Source: Pseudomonas cremoricolorata
GTDB lineage: Bacteria; Pseudomonadota; Gammaproteobacteria; Pseudomonadales; Pseudomonadaceae
Length of the DNA: 64,000 nt
Direction of reading: 5' to 3'
NCBI RefSeq assembly: GCF_000759535.1
Contig: NZ_CP009455.1
Span: forward strand, 2,108,001 to 2,172,000
The notes under the pieces are model-generated. The model was not told the origin of the DNA and searched no databases. It worked only from the letters and a program-made list of their open reading frames with translations. The position numbers were made by a program, and so were the translations under genes. Every line of letters starts with the position of its first letter. Within the stretch, counting starts at the first letter, position 1. This document shows positions 47,781-58,766 of the stretch, piece after piece.

Positions 47781-48512
47781 ATGTTCTCCCTGCGTCCTTT
47801 GATCGTTCTCGCCACCGCTGCTGCGCTGATGACCGGCTGTGCCAGCCAGAACCCCTATGAAAACCAAGGTCAGGCACAAGGCTCGTCGGGCATGAGCAAG
47901 ACCGCCAAGTACGGCGGTCTCGGCGCTCTGGCCGGTGCCGTTGCCGGCGCGGCCATCGACCACAACCACCGTGGCAAGGGCGCGATGATCGGCGCCGCTG
48001 CCGTCGGTGCCGCCGCGGCCGGCTATGGCTACTACGCCGACCGCCAGGAAAAGGCCCTGCGTGAAAGCATGGCCAACACCGGTGTCGAAGTGCAGCGTGA
48101 AGGCGATCAGATCAAGCTGATCATGCCAGGCAACATCACCTTCGCCACCGACTCGTCGAACATCGCGCCGAGCTTCTACTCGCCGCTGAACAACCTGGCC
48201 AGCTCGTTCAAGCAGTTCAACCAGAACACCATCGAAGTCGTCGGTTTCACCGACAGCACCGGCAGCCGTCAGCACAACATGGACCTGTCGCAGCGCCGCG
48301 CCCAGGCCGTGGGCACCTACCTGAGCTCGCAAGGTGTCGATGGCTCGCGGATTTCCGTGCGTGGCCTGGGCCCGGACCAGCCGGTCGCCAGCAACGCCGA
48401 TGCCAATGGCCGTGCGCAAAACCGTCGCGTGGAAGTCAACCTCAAGCCGATTCCAGGCCAGCAATACCAGCAACAGGGTCAACAGCAGGGTCAGGTTCAG
48501 CAGTACCCCTGA
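47781..48512 (+). CDS. OmpA-family lipoprotein (OprF-like peptidoglycan-binding domain)
   Basis: The ATG at 47781 follows GGAG; a TTG two codons earlier is dismissed. The 243-residue precursor starts MFSLRPLIVLATAAALMTGC with a lipobox, then a Gly-zipper region (GGLGALAGAVAGAAIDHNHRGKG) like YMGG/Rcs-type lipoproteins. Residues 110-225 are OmpA-like, with TFATDSSNIAPS, VVGFTDSTGSRQHN, and LSQRRAQAVGTYL that bind peptidoglycan. A Gln-rich tail ends the protein. It probably ties the outer membrane to the cell wall. It stands ahead of pta. Confidence 0.9.
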   Translation: MFSLRPLIVLATAAALMTGCASQNPYENQGQAQGSSGMSKTAKYGGLGALAGAVAGAAIDHNHRGKGAMIGAAAVGAAAAGYGYYADRQEKALRESMANTGVEVQREGDQIKLIMPGNITFATDSSNIAPSFYSPLNNLASSFKQFNQNTIEVVGFTDSTGSRQHNMDLSQRRAQAVGTYLSSQGVDGSRISVRGLGPDQPVASNADANGRAQNRRVEVNLKPIPGQQYQQQGQQQGQVQQYP

Positions 48513-48530
48513 TTCATCGCGTCTGACGCA

Positions 48531-48563
48531 AACGGGGCAGCACGGGTAACCGGCTGCCCCGTT
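48531..48563. terminator. Terminator between the OmpA-like gene and pta
   Basis: Eleven-base arms (aacggggcagc/gctgccccgtt) close a loop, and T's follow on the plus strand. The genes converge, so the hairpin serves both. Confidence 0.75.
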
Positions 48564-48569
48564 TTACGT

Positions 48570-50657
48570 TCATTGCACCTGACTGGCCTGGATGGCGGTG
48601 AGGGCGATGGTGTGCACGATGTCGTCGACCTGGGCGCCACGTGGCAGGTCGTTCACTGGCTTGCGCAGGCCTTGCAGCATCGGCCCGAGGCTGACGCCAT
48701 CGGCGCTGCGCTGCACGGCCTTGTGCGTGGTGTTGCCGGTGTTGAGGTCAGGGAACACGAACACCGTGGCACGCCCGGCGACCTGGCTATCAGGTGCCAA
48801 CTGGCGGGCGATATCCGGGTTGGCCGCGGCGTCGTACTGCAATGGGCCGTCGATCAACAGCTCCGGTACCGCCTGTTGCGCCAGGTGGGTGGCCTCGCGC
48901 ACCTTGCCGACTTCCTCGTCGCTGGCTGAGTCGGTGGAATAGCTGATCATCGCCACCCGCGGGGCAATGCCGAAGGCGTCGGCCGACACCGCGCTCTGCC
49001 GGGCGATCTCGGCCAGCTCCGGTGCGCTGGGGTGGGGGTTCATCACGCAGTCGCCGTAGACCAGCACCTGGTCGGGAAACAGCATGAAGAACACCGACGA
49101 CACCAGGCTGCAGCCGGGTGCGGTCTTGATCAGTTGCAGCGCCGGGCGAATGGTATTGGCGGTGGAGTGCACCAGGCCCGACACCAGGCCATCGACCTCG
49201 CCCAGGGCCAGCATCATGGTCGCCAGCACCACCGGGTCTTCAAGCTGCTGCTCGGCCATCGGCGCGTTGAGGTTCTTGCTCTTGCGCAGCTCGACCATCG
49301 GTTCGACATAGCGGCTGCGAATCTGCTCGGGGTCGAGAATTTCAAGATCGGCCGGCAGGCTGATGCCTTGAGCGCGGGCCACCGCATGGACTTCATCGGG
49401 CCTGGCCAGCAGTACGCAGCGGGCGATACCACGCGCCTGGCATAACGCGGCGGCTTGCACCAGCAGCGGCTCGGCGCCTTCGGGCAGCACGATGCGCTTG
49501 TCGGCCTGCTGGGCGCGCTGGATCAGCTGATAGCGGAACACCGCAGGCGACAGGCGCAGCTCGCGCGGCGTGCCGCAGCGCTGGTGCAGCCAGACCGCAT
49601 CGAGGTGGCTGGCGACGAAATCGGTGATGAATTCGGCGCGCTCGCGGTCGTCCACCGGAATTTCGCGGTTGAGCGAATTGAGCTGGGTCGCGGTGTCGTA
49701 CGAGCCGGTGCTCACCGACAGAATCGGCAGGCCGGCCTGCAGCGCGCCGTGGCAAAGGCCGAGGATGCGCGGATCGGGCTTGCTGTCGCTGGTCAGCAGC
49801 AGACCGGCCAGGGGCACACCATTGATCGCCGCCAAGCTCACGGCCAGGATGATGTCGTCGCGATCGCCCGGGGTCACCACCAGGGTGCCGGGCTTGAGCA
49901 GCGGCACGGTGTTGGCCACGGTGCGGGCACAAATGATGATGGTGTTCATGCGGCGTTGCTCATAATCGCCGGCATTGAGCACCTGGGCGCCGAGTAATTC
50001 AGCGACGTCGCGGGTGCGCGGGGCATTCAACTCGGCCTGGAACGGGATGCAGCCCAGCAGGCGGAAGTCGTCACCGCGCAGCAACGGCGAATGCTCGCGC
50101 AGGCGCCGGGCGAAATCGGCCATGCTCTCGTCGGTGCGTACCTTGTTGAGGATCACCCCCAGCACCTTCGGATCGCGTGGCCCGCCGAACAGTTGCGCCT
50201 GCAACTCGACCCGCCCGGACAGTTCGCTGAGCACCTCGTGCTCGGCCGCCGAAACCAGAATCACCTCGGCATCCAGGCTCTTGGCCAGGTGCAGGTTGAC
50301 CCGCGCGGCGTAGCTGGCGTTGCGCGTCGGCACCATCCCTTCGACCACCACCACATCCTTGCCGTGGCAGGCTTGCTGATAGAGGTTGACGATCAGCTCG
50401 AGCAGTTCGTCCAGTTGGCCATCGCCGAGCATGCGTTCGACTTCACCCAGGCTCAGCGGCGTGGGCGGACGAATGCCATGGGTGCGGGCCACCAGTTCGG
50501 TTGAGCGCTCCGGACCGGTATCGCCTGGATGCGGCTGGGCGATGGGCTTGAAGAAGCCGACCTTGAGCCCGGCACGCTCGAGGGTGCGAACCAGGCCCAG
50601 GCTGATCGAGGTCAGGCCGACGCCAAAGTCGGTCGGCGCGATGAAGAATGTCTGCAT
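48570..50657 (-). CDS. pta: Phosphate acetyltransferase (long form)
   Basis: It converts acetyl-CoA and phosphate to acetyl phosphate and CoA. The 695-residue protein has three parts: an N-terminal P-loop-like DRTGG region (FFIAPTDFGVGLTSISLGL), a central DRTGG domain and the C-terminal PTA_PTB catalytic domain with ADGVSLGPMLQGLRKPVNDLPRGAQVDDI. The length matches the class II Pta of Pseudomonas. No ackA is next to it. Terminator is shared with the preceding plus-strand gene. Confidence 0.97.
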   Translation of the reverse strand: MQTFFIAPTDFGVGLTSISLGLVRTLERAGLKVGFFKPIAQPHPGDTGPERSTELVARTHGIRPPTPLSLGEVERMLGDGQLDELLELIVNLYQQACHGKDVVVVEGMVPTRNASYAARVNLHLAKSLDAEVILVSAAEHEVLSELSGRVELQAQLFGGPRDPKVLGVILNKVRTDESMADFARRLREHSPLLRGDDFRLLGCIPFQAELNAPRTRDVAELLGAQVLNAGDYEQRRMNTIIICARTVANTVPLLKPGTLVVTPGDRDDIILAVSLAAINGVPLAGLLLTSDSKPDPRILGLCHGALQAGLPILSVSTGSYDTATQLNSLNREIPVDDRERAEFITDFVASHLDAVWLHQRCGTPRELRLSPAVFRYQLIQRAQQADKRIVLPEGAEPLLVQAAALCQARGIARCVLLARPDEVHAVARAQGISLPADLEILDPEQIRSRYVEPMVELRKSKNLNAPMAEQQLEDPVVLATMMLALGEVDGLVSGLVHSTANTIRPALQLIKTAPGCSLVSSVFFMLFPDQVLVYGDCVMNPHPSAPELAEIARQSAVSADAFGIAPRVAMISYSTDSASDEEVGKVREATHLAQQAVPELLIDGPLQYDAAANPDIARQLAPDSQVAGRATVFVFPDLNTGNTTHKAVQRSADGVSLGPMLQGLRKPVNDLPRGAQVDDIVHTIALTAIQASQVQ

Positions 50658-50687
50658 GCAAGGCTCTCGGGTTGGACCTGCGTGGAA

Positions 50688-50936
50688 TCAGTCGACAAGG
50701 GTAGCGCCATCCACAGCCTGGGCGCACCAGCCGCAGTTGAATACTGCGCCGATACGTCGTTGCCGCTCGGCGCCGTCCATGACCCAGGCACGCGATTGCC
50801 AGGGCGGCTGATGGCGCAGGTGCTGGGTATGGCCACAGCTCAGCTCGGCGACCCAGTGACCTTCCTCGTCACGACGAAAAGCCTCGATCCGACTGACGGG
50901 TCGCCCGTGGCTACCGTTGGGTCGTGCCGAGGCCAT
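50688..50936 (-). CDS. DUF3565 family small Cys/His protein
   Basis: The 82-residue soluble protein starts MASARPNGSHGRPVSRIEAF at 50936. It shows the DUF3565 pattern VSRIEAFRRDEEGHWVAELSCGHTQHLRHQPPWQSRAW, written here in part only: residues Cys34, His36, His39 and the CxxC at 68-71 could bind zinc. The function is unknown. It lies 30 bases upstream of pta in the transcription direction and may be co-transcribed. Confidence 0.85.
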   Translation of the reverse strand: MASARPNGSHGRPVSRIEAFRRDEEGHWVAELSCGHTQHLRHQPPWQSRAWVMDGAERQRRIGAVFNCGWCAQAVDGATLVD

Positions 50937-51008
50937 GGCAGGTTCGCAATCAGGCGATGCCTTGGTTACACTTCCAGGTTCTACATTCTTTTGCAAAGGT
51001 CTCGCCCC

Positions 51009-51494
51009 ATGCTGATCGCCGCCAACAAGGCTGTCTCTATCGACTATACCCTGACCAACGACGCTGGTGAGGTCATCGACAGCTCCACCGGCGGTGCGCC
51101 GCTGGCGTATCTGCACGGTGCCTCGAACATCATCCCAGGCCTGGAAAAAGCCCTGGAAGGCAAGCAGGCCGGCGATGAGCTGAACGTCACCATCGAGCCT
51201 GAAGAGGCCTACGGCGAATACTCGGCCGAACTGGTCAGCACCCTCAACCGCAGCCTGTTCGAAGGCGTCGACGTGCTGGAAGTAGGCATGCAGTTCCATG
51301 CTTCCGCGCCGGATGGCCAGATGCAGATCGTCACCATCCGCGACGTCGATGGCGACGACGTGACCGTCGATGGCAACCACCCGCTGGCCGGTCAGCGCCT
51401 GACCTTCAAGGTCAAGGTCGTTCACGTGCGCGACGCCACCGAGGAAGAACTGGCCCACGGCCATGTTCACGGCGAAGGTGGCCACCACCACTGA
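51009..51494 (+). CDS. FKBP-type peptidyl-prolyl isomerase (SlyD-like)
   Basis: The 161-residue protein starts MLIAANKAVSIDYTLTND. It has the FKBP plus insert-in-flap plan of SlyD: GEVIDSSTGGAPLAYLHGASNIIPGLEKAL, then the IF domain with VGMQFHAS, then a return to the FKBP fold, and a His-rich tail (HGHVHGEGGHHH) that binds nickel or zinc. It is a cytoplasmic chaperone-isomerase. It is a distinct locus from any other slyD gene that may exist outside the window. Confidence 0.93.
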   Translation: MLIAANKAVSIDYTLTNDAGEVIDSSTGGAPLAYLHGASNIIPGLEKALEGKQAGDELNVTIEPEEAYGEYSAELVSTLNRSLFEGVDVLEVGMQFHASAPDGQMQIVTIRDVDGDDVTVDGNHPLAGQRLTFKVKVVHVRDATEEELAHGHVHGEGGHHH

Positions 51495-51641
51495 TATTCT
51501 GCGCTACGCTCAGAACGTCGCCAGGCGCTCGGACGAGCCGGGCCTTCCTTCGAGGAACGCCGACCGGCTTGTTCAGCGCCTTTTTCGTGGGCGCCGTTCG
51601 GCGTCGACTGCGACCAGAAGACAGCCGCAAAGGGGTCGAGC

Positions 51642-52124
51642 ATGAGCGCGTTTCATCAGGTCAAGGTGCAGGCATTGAAGGGCGGCGACTTGCCGCTCAC
51701 CACCCTCAAGGGAAAAGTGTTGCTGGTCGTCAACGTGGCTTCCAGATGCGGGCTCACGCCGCAGTACGCCGCCTTGCAGATGTTGCACGAGCGCTATCAG
51801 GCCCAAGGTTTCAGTGTGCTTGGGCTGCCGTGCAATCAGTTCGCCGGGCAGGAGCCCGACGATGAGCGAACCATCGAGGCGTTCTGCAGCAGCGAGTATG
51901 CCGTGAGCTTTCCAATGAGTAGCAAGCTCGACGTCAACGGTCCGCAGCGACATGCGCTCTACCGTCTGCTGGCAGGCGAGGGGGCCGAGTTTCCGGGTGA
52001 TATCAGCTGGAATTTCGAAAAGTTTCTGGTGGGCCGCGACGGCCGTGTGCTCGGCCGTTTCGCTCCGCGTACTTTGCCCAATGACCGGGCACTGATCCAG
52101 GCCATCGACAAAGCCCTGCTCTGA
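51642..52124 (+). CDS. Glutathione peroxidase family protein
   Basis: The 160-residue protein starts MSAFHQVKVQALKGGDL. The catalytic Cys36 lies in NVASRCGLTPQY; the Gln in LPCNQFAGQEP and the Trp in SWNFEKFLV complete the triad. There is no signal peptide, so it is cytoplasmic, reducing peroxides, often with thioredoxin. trxB is about 4.5 kb away. An alternative is a BtuE-type enzyme, which is the same family. Confidence 0.93.
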   Translation: MSAFHQVKVQALKGGDLPLTTLKGKVLLVVNVASRCGLTPQYAALQMLHERYQAQGFSVLGLPCNQFAGQEPDDERTIEAFCSSEYAVSFPMSSKLDVNGPQRHALYRLLAGEGAEFPGDISWNFEKFLVGRDGRVLGRFAPRTLPNDRALIQAIDKALL

Positions 52125-52126
52125 GC

Positions 52127-53326
52127 TCAGACCGAGGGTTTGCTCATTTCAATGGTTTTGACCGGTATCGCCTGCGCGGCGCTCTGGCTGCGGGCTGCCA
52201 GCAAGTAGCCCTCGAACTGCTCGACGATGCTGGCCCAGCCTTGCTGGCGCGCATGCTGACGCGCGTTCAGGCGCACACGGCGCAAGGTTTCATCCTCCTC
52301 CAGCAGCCAGCAGGCGGCCTCCAGAAACCCTGCGCTGTCGCCCGGCATCGCCAGCGCGCCGCTGTGGCCGTGGTGGATGTGCTGCGCCGCTGCCGCCTCG
52401 TCGAAGGCCACCACGGCCAGTCCCGAGGCCATCGCTTCGAGCACGACATTACCGAAGGTCTCGGTCAGGCTGGGAAACAGGAACAGATCGCCACTGGCAT
52501 AGTGTTCGGCCAGAGACTCCCCGCGCTGTACGCCGCAGAACAGCGCATCGGGCAACCGTTGTTCAAGGTGTGTCCGCTGTGGGCCATCGCCGATGACGAT
52601 CAGGCGTAGCCGACGCTGCGGATGCGCGCGTTGCAACGCCGCCATGCACGGTTCGAGCAGACCCAGGTTCTTCTCAGCCGCCAGTCGCCCGACTTGCAGG
52701 ACCGCGATGTCATCAGCTGCCAGCCCCCAACGCTCACGCAGAGCCTGGCTGCGCCTGGCAGGGTTGAACAGCTCGGCATCGACGCCACGGGCCATCAGCG
52801 CCAGGCGCTCGAAACCGCGGCGTTGCAGATCCAGGCGCTGGCTGAGACTGGGCACCAGGGTAATGGCGGTGCGTCGATGGAAGGCGCGCAGGTAGAAGGT
52901 CAGCAACCGAGCCAGCAAACCGAGGCCGTACTGACCCGAATACTGCGGGAAGTTGGTGTGAAAACCGCTGACCATGGCGATGCCCAGGCGCCGTGCTGCG
53001 CGCAGCGCGCTGAGCCCCAGCGGGCCTTGCGTGGCGATGTACAGCACATCCGGAGGCTGGCGTCGCCAACGTCGCAACAGTCTGTGCATGGACACCTCGC
53101 CCCACTGCAATCCCGGATAGCCTGGCAGCGGCCAGCCGCGGATCAGCAGCAGGTCGGGGCCGGGCTGGCCGGGGCTGTCGTCGCGTTGACGCGGCCGCAC
53201 CACTTCGACCCGGTGCCCACGCTGGCGCAAGCCCTCGCTCAGGCGGCCAAGGGTATTGGCCACACCGTTGATTTCCGGCGGAAAGGTTTCGCTGACCAGG
53301 ACGATATGTAGAGGCGGTGTGTTCAT
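52127..53326 (-). CDS. GT4-family glycosyltransferase
   Basis: The 399-residue protein starts MNTPPLHIVLVSETFPPEINGVANT, the GT4 N-terminus, at 53326. Later motifs are VSGFHTNFPQYSGQYG, a UDP-sugar-binding VLQVGRLAAEKNLGLLE and FLFPSLTETFGNVVLEAMASG. The ERS-type EAMASG loop is complete. It is cytoplasmic and of the class that makes glycolipids such as sulfoquinovosyl/mannosyl transferases (MgtA/SqdX-like). The substrate is unknown. Its stop is two bases from the gpx stop, so the two genes converge closely. Confidence 0.9.
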   Translation of the reverse strand: MNTPPLHIVLVSETFPPEINGVANTLGRLSEGLRQRGHRVEVVRPRQRDDSPGQPGPDLLLIRGWPLPGYPGLQWGEVSMHRLLRRWRRQPPDVLYIATQGPLGLSALRAARRLGIAMVSGFHTNFPQYSGQYGLGLLARLLTFYLRAFHRRTAITLVPSLSQRLDLQRRGFERLALMARGVDAELFNPARRSQALRERWGLAADDIAVLQVGRLAAEKNLGLLEPCMAALQRAHPQRRLRLIVIGDGPQRTHLEQRLPDALFCGVQRGESLAEHYASGDLFLFPSLTETFGNVVLEAMASGLAVVAFDEAAAAQHIHHGHSGALAMPGDSAGFLEAACWLLEEDETLRRVRLNARQHARQQGWASIVEQFEGYLLAARSQSAAQAIPVKTIEMSKPSV

Positions 53327-53497
53327 GGGCAAAGTGTCCGCTTCGAGCGTTGCGGTTGCATGACAACGCATGCCCAGGCGCCGGATGTCGGAACGGTGCG
53401 GTGGATGGCGAAAATTTCATTCCCAGGCACTCAAGAACTGGGCGCGCGCTGCCGATGAAACAGGCATCGAATGACAGGTGCTCGGGCGGGTGTGGTG

Positions 53498-54814
53498 ATG
53501 TTCAATACGAAACTGAAGCAGAGGGTTCAGCAGCTGCGTGAGGATCTGCTCACGGTCCAGCAGGTCATGGACAGCCTTGACAGCGAAATGCTGGTGTTGC
53601 AACTCGACCCGCAAGGGAAAATCGAGAAGGTCAACGACAACTTCGCCAAGGAAATGCACTACCGTCCCGAGCAGATGATCGGCCGCTCGCTGGAGGAGTT
53701 CGTGCCCGCACACGTCAAGAAGCTCGACTTCTACCAGCGCATGCACACCGCTCTGACCCGTGGCGAGCATTTGCATGGCGCATTCCGCCTGCTGCGCGGT
53801 GATGGCGATGAGGCCTGGCTGCGCTCGATTCTGCAACCGGTGCGCTGCGCCGATGGCCGGCTCAAGCACTTCAGCCTGCATTCCAGTGACCTGACCCGCA
53901 CCATCAAGACCTCCCGCGAGCACGAAAGCCTGATCAAGGCGCTGATGCGCTCCACCGCGGTGATCGAGTTCAACCTCGAGGGCGAGGTGCTGCACGCCAA
54001 CGACCGCTTCCTGCATGCCATGGGCTATCGCCTCGACCAGGTCAAAGGCCGCCATCACAAGATGTTCTGCGAACCTCAGGAGTATGGCTCCAGTGCCTAT
54101 CAGGCGTTCTGGGAGAAACTGCGCCGCGGCGAGTACATCGCCGACCGCTTCAAGCGTGTCGATGCCAATGGTCACACCGTCTGGCTGGAAGCCTCGTATA
54201 ACCCGATCTTCGACGCCCACGACGTGCTCTACAAAGTGGTCAAGTTCGCCACTGTCATCACTGACCAGGTCAATCGCGAGCAAGCTGTGGCGCAGGCCGC
54301 GGACATCGCCTACTCAACCTCGCTCGACACCGATGCCAGCGCGAACAAGGCCAATGACGTGGTGACCCAGAGCGTCGAGGTCATGCGTGGTCTGGAGGCG
54401 TCGATGCAACGCGCGGCCGAAGGTATCCAGGCGCTCGACACCCAGTCACGCGTGATCGGCGCGATCATCAAGACCATCAGCGACATTGCCAGCCAGACCA
54501 ACCTGCTGGCGCTCAACGCGGCTATCGAAGCGGCCCGTGCCGGCGAGCAGGGGCGTGGTTTTGCGGTGGTCGCCGATGAGGTCCGGCAACTGGCCTCGCG
54601 CACCAGCAGCGCCACCGAAGAAATCGCCCGCGTGGTCAAGCAGAACGAGCAGCTTGCGCAAACGGCGGTGGATATCATCGACACCAGCAAGCGCCAGGCC
54701 GAGCAGGGGCTGACCCTGGCCGATGAAACCGGTGGGGTGATCGGGGAAATTCAGGACGGGGCCAAGCGGGTAGTGGAAGCGGTGGGGCAGTTCTCCAGCC
54801 AGCTCAACGGCTGA
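53498..54814 (+). CDS. Soluble PAS-PAS methyl-accepting chemotaxis protein (BdlA/Aer-like)
   Basis: The 438-residue protein starts [17 protein letters not shown] at 53498; a longer start at 53471 is less likely. There are no transmembrane segments. Two PAS domains lie at about residues 25-130 and 145-260 ([26 protein letters not shown] and the second copy [15 protein letters not shown]). The cytoplasmic signalling domain has the MCP hairpin [22 protein letters not shown] and [15 protein letters not shown]. BdlA of P. aeruginosa has the same plan. It could sense redox or an internal ligand. Confidence 0.92.
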   Translation: MFNTKLKQRVQQLREDLLTVQQVMDSLDSEMLVLQLDPQGKIEKVNDNFAKEMHYRPEQMIGRSLEEFVPAHVKKLDFYQRMHTALTRGEHLHGAFRLLRGDGDEAWLRSILQPVRCADGRLKHFSLHSSDLTRTIKTSREHESLIKALMRSTAVIEFNLEGEVLHANDRFLHAMGYRLDQVKGRHHKMFCEPQEYGSSAYQAFWEKLRRGEYIADRFKRVDANGHTVWLEASYNPIFDAHDVLYKVVKFATVITDQVNREQAVAQAADIAYSTSLDTDASANKANDVVTQSVEVMRGLEASMQRAAEGIQALDTQSRVIGAIIKTISDIASQTNLLALNAAIEAARAGEQGRGFAVVADEVRQLASRTSSATEEIARVVKQNEQLAQTAVDIIDTSKRQAEQGLTLADETGGVIGEIQDGAKRVVEAVGQFSSQLNG

Positions 54815-54818
54815 TTGG

Positions 54819-54847
54819 CATCAGGCCCGCTGAGCGCGGGCCTGATG
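54819..54847. terminator. Hairpin between convergent PAS-MCP and unknown protein
   Basis: A 12-bp perfect stem (catcaggcccgc/gcgggcctgatg) with a five-base loop starts five bases after the chemoreceptor stop. No T run follows, but the position between two convergent genes fits termination. Confidence 0.55.
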
Positions 54848-54856
54848 TGACAGCGT

Positions 54857-55228
54857 TCAGCCTTGCAACTGGGCGTGGACCTGACCGACCACGTCCATGG
54901 CCTGATCGAGCAGCAGTTCGTCACCGACCCGATGGGCGTCGTCGAATGACGACTGAACGTAGAACAGTCCCGAATAGTCTTCGCTCGGGCTGGGCAAATC
55001 ACCGTGCTGCACGGCATTGACCACCAGGTCGATCAGCGAGGCCGAGTCGATGACCAGGCCATTGCCGTCATGGCTGTTGAGGAAAATCTGCGCTGCCGGA
55101 GTGGTGACGCCGACTTCGTTGAGCTTTTCGTCAAGCCGCCAGCTCGCTTTGTGTTGCAGCAGGCGCAGGTCTTGCTGATGTTCAGGGATGTCGCTGAGGT
55201 CGAGGTAGTCGCGTGGATCGTCAGTCAT
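54857..55228 (-). CDS. Conserved protein of unknown function
   Basis: The 123-residue acidic protein begins MTDDPRDYLDLSDIPEHQQD. It has no signal peptide or membrane helix. Segments LRLLQHKASWRLDEKLNEVG and GELPSPSEDYSGLFYV-like parts look like a compact helical/beta fold. I recognise no domain. Codon use is normal for the window, so it is a real gene. It converges on the PAS-MCP gene. Confidence 0.7.
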   Translation of the reverse strand: MTDDPRDYLDLSDIPEHQQDLRLLQHKASWRLDEKLNEVGVTTPAAQIFLNSHDGNGLVIDSASLIDLVVNAVQHGDLPSPSEDYSGLFYVQSSFDDAHRVGDELLLDQAMDVVGQVHAQLQG

Positions 55229-55337
55229 GGTGGTTTCCTATATGAGTGCCTGACGGCGCAAGTGCCGCAGGTGCGCATTGAAAACCTCACGGCTGCATGC
55301 CGCGCGGTAGATGTGTCTCAGCCGCGTTTCCCCATGA

Positions 55338-55553
55338 CTAACGCCAGCCCATCGCCCACACCTGCGCGTCGCGCAGCACCCGCCAGTCGAGCCACTCGCT
55401 GCGCCCGCTGTGCACGGCCTGCAGTTCAATGCGCAGCAGAACGCCCGCTTCGTCGTGCTCCAGATCGGTGACCAGAAAGTGCTTTTCACGGTTCACCGGC
55501 TGCGTCGCGGTCCATTTCGACAGTTTGAGTTTCGCGGGGTTGAAGCGATTCAT
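55338..55553 (-). CDS. TIGR02450 family tryptophan-rich protein
   Basis: The 71-residue protein starts MNRFNPAKLKLSKWTATQPV at 55553 with GGGAGC ahead. It has the family pattern: LSKWTA near residue 11, EKHFLVTDLEHDE, and the Trp-rich SEWLDWRVLRDAQVWAMGWR-like tail (written in part). It is small and soluble with unknown function. It lies 26 bases downstream of cysZ in transcription order. Confidence 0.88.
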   Translation of the reverse strand: MNRFNPAKLKLSKWTATQPVNREKHFLVTDLEHDEAGVLLRIELQAVHSGRSEWLDWRVLRDAQVWAMGWR

Positions 55554-55579
55554 GGGAAGCTCCTGCGGGCGCGCCAGGG

Positions 55580-56344
55580 TCAGGCGCGCTGATCGCCCGT
55601 TTTGACAACGCGGCCATCGCCTTTCTCCCGCACCCAGAACAACGTCGCCCCGGCCACCGCCGCCGGCATCATCAGCACGTTCACACCCGGAATCAGCAGT
55701 GCCAGGTAGGTCACGCCGCCAAAACTCATCGACTGCCAGCGCTTGCTGCGCAGCCAGGCGAGCATGTCCTGCCAGCTCATCTTGTTGTTGTCGGCCGGGT
55801 AGTCGATGTACTGGATAGCCATCATCCAGATACCGAAGATCAGCCACAGCGGCGCGGCGATGACGTTCACCACGGGAATGAACGACAGGACGAACAGCCC
55901 CAGGGCACGTGGCAGGAAATAACCGAGTTTGCGCATCTCGCGGCTGAAGGTGCGGGGCACCATCGCCACCAGTTCGCCCCAGCTGAACGGTGGGAAGGTG
56001 TCTTCGCCACGGGCGACCACCTCGACCTTTTCCGCCAGAAAGCCGTTGAACGGTGCGGCGACGATGTTGGCCACCAGGGTGAAGGTGAAGAACACCATCA
56101 GTACCACCAGCACCACGAACAGCGGCCAGAGGATGTAGGTGAGAAAGCCCAGCCACTGCGGCAAGGCGGGCATCAGCGTGTCGACCCACAGGCTGAACTG
56201 ATGGCCGGCGAAGTAGACCAGCGCGCCGAACAGCAGCAGGTTGACGGCCAGCGGCAGTAGCACGAACAAGCGCAGGCCGGGGCTGAGCACCAGCCTCAGG
56301 CCTTCGCGCAGGTATTGCGGGCCGGACAGAACGGGGGCGGGCAT
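55580..56344 (-). CDS. cysZ: Sulfate transporter CysZ
   Basis: The 254-residue membrane protein starts [20 protein letters not shown] at 56344. It has four long hydrophobic segments ([20 protein letters not shown]; a segment at [57 protein letters not shown]), the EI24/CysZ fold. CysZ mediates sulfate uptake for cysteine synthesis. A stretch of about 320 bases separates it from divergent trxB. Confidence 0.92.
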   Translation of the reverse strand: MPAPVLSGPQYLREGLRLVLSPGLRLFVLLPLAVNLLLFGALVYFAGHQFSLWVDTLMPALPQWLGFLTYILWPLFVVLVVLMVFFTFTLVANIVAAPFNGFLAEKVEVVARGEDTFPPFSWGELVAMVPRTFSREMRKLGYFLPRALGLFVLSFIPVVNVIAAPLWLIFGIWMMAIQYIDYPADNNKMSWQDMLAWLRSKRWQSMSFGGVTYLALLIPGVNVLMMPAAVAGATLFWVREKGDGRVVKTGDQRA

Positions 56345-57630
<1,286 letters not shown>

Positions 57631-57639
57631 TCGAACGCT

Positions 57640-57663
57640 GACGGCGGGGTGATTCCCGCCGTC
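57640..57663 (+). terminator. Hairpin downstream of trxB
   Basis: A nine-base stem (gacggcggg/cccgccgtc) around a six-base loop lies nine bases past the trxB stop, between convergent trxB and nadC. It lacks a T run. Confidence 0.45.
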
Positions 57664-57692
57664 GCGCGTTTGCGCGCAGTTACAGGCTCACA

Positions 57693-58625
<933 letters not shown>

Positions 58626-58766
58626 TCAGGGGAGCAGCGGGAACGTTTTCCGGTCAATGAGTATCGAACCCCGCAGCGGTCGCTCTATGTCTTTGAAAAT
58701 CAGCCACACCTGCGCCGGCGCGCCGTCACGGAATGACCCCCGCCCATGAACAGCAAGGAGCTTGAA

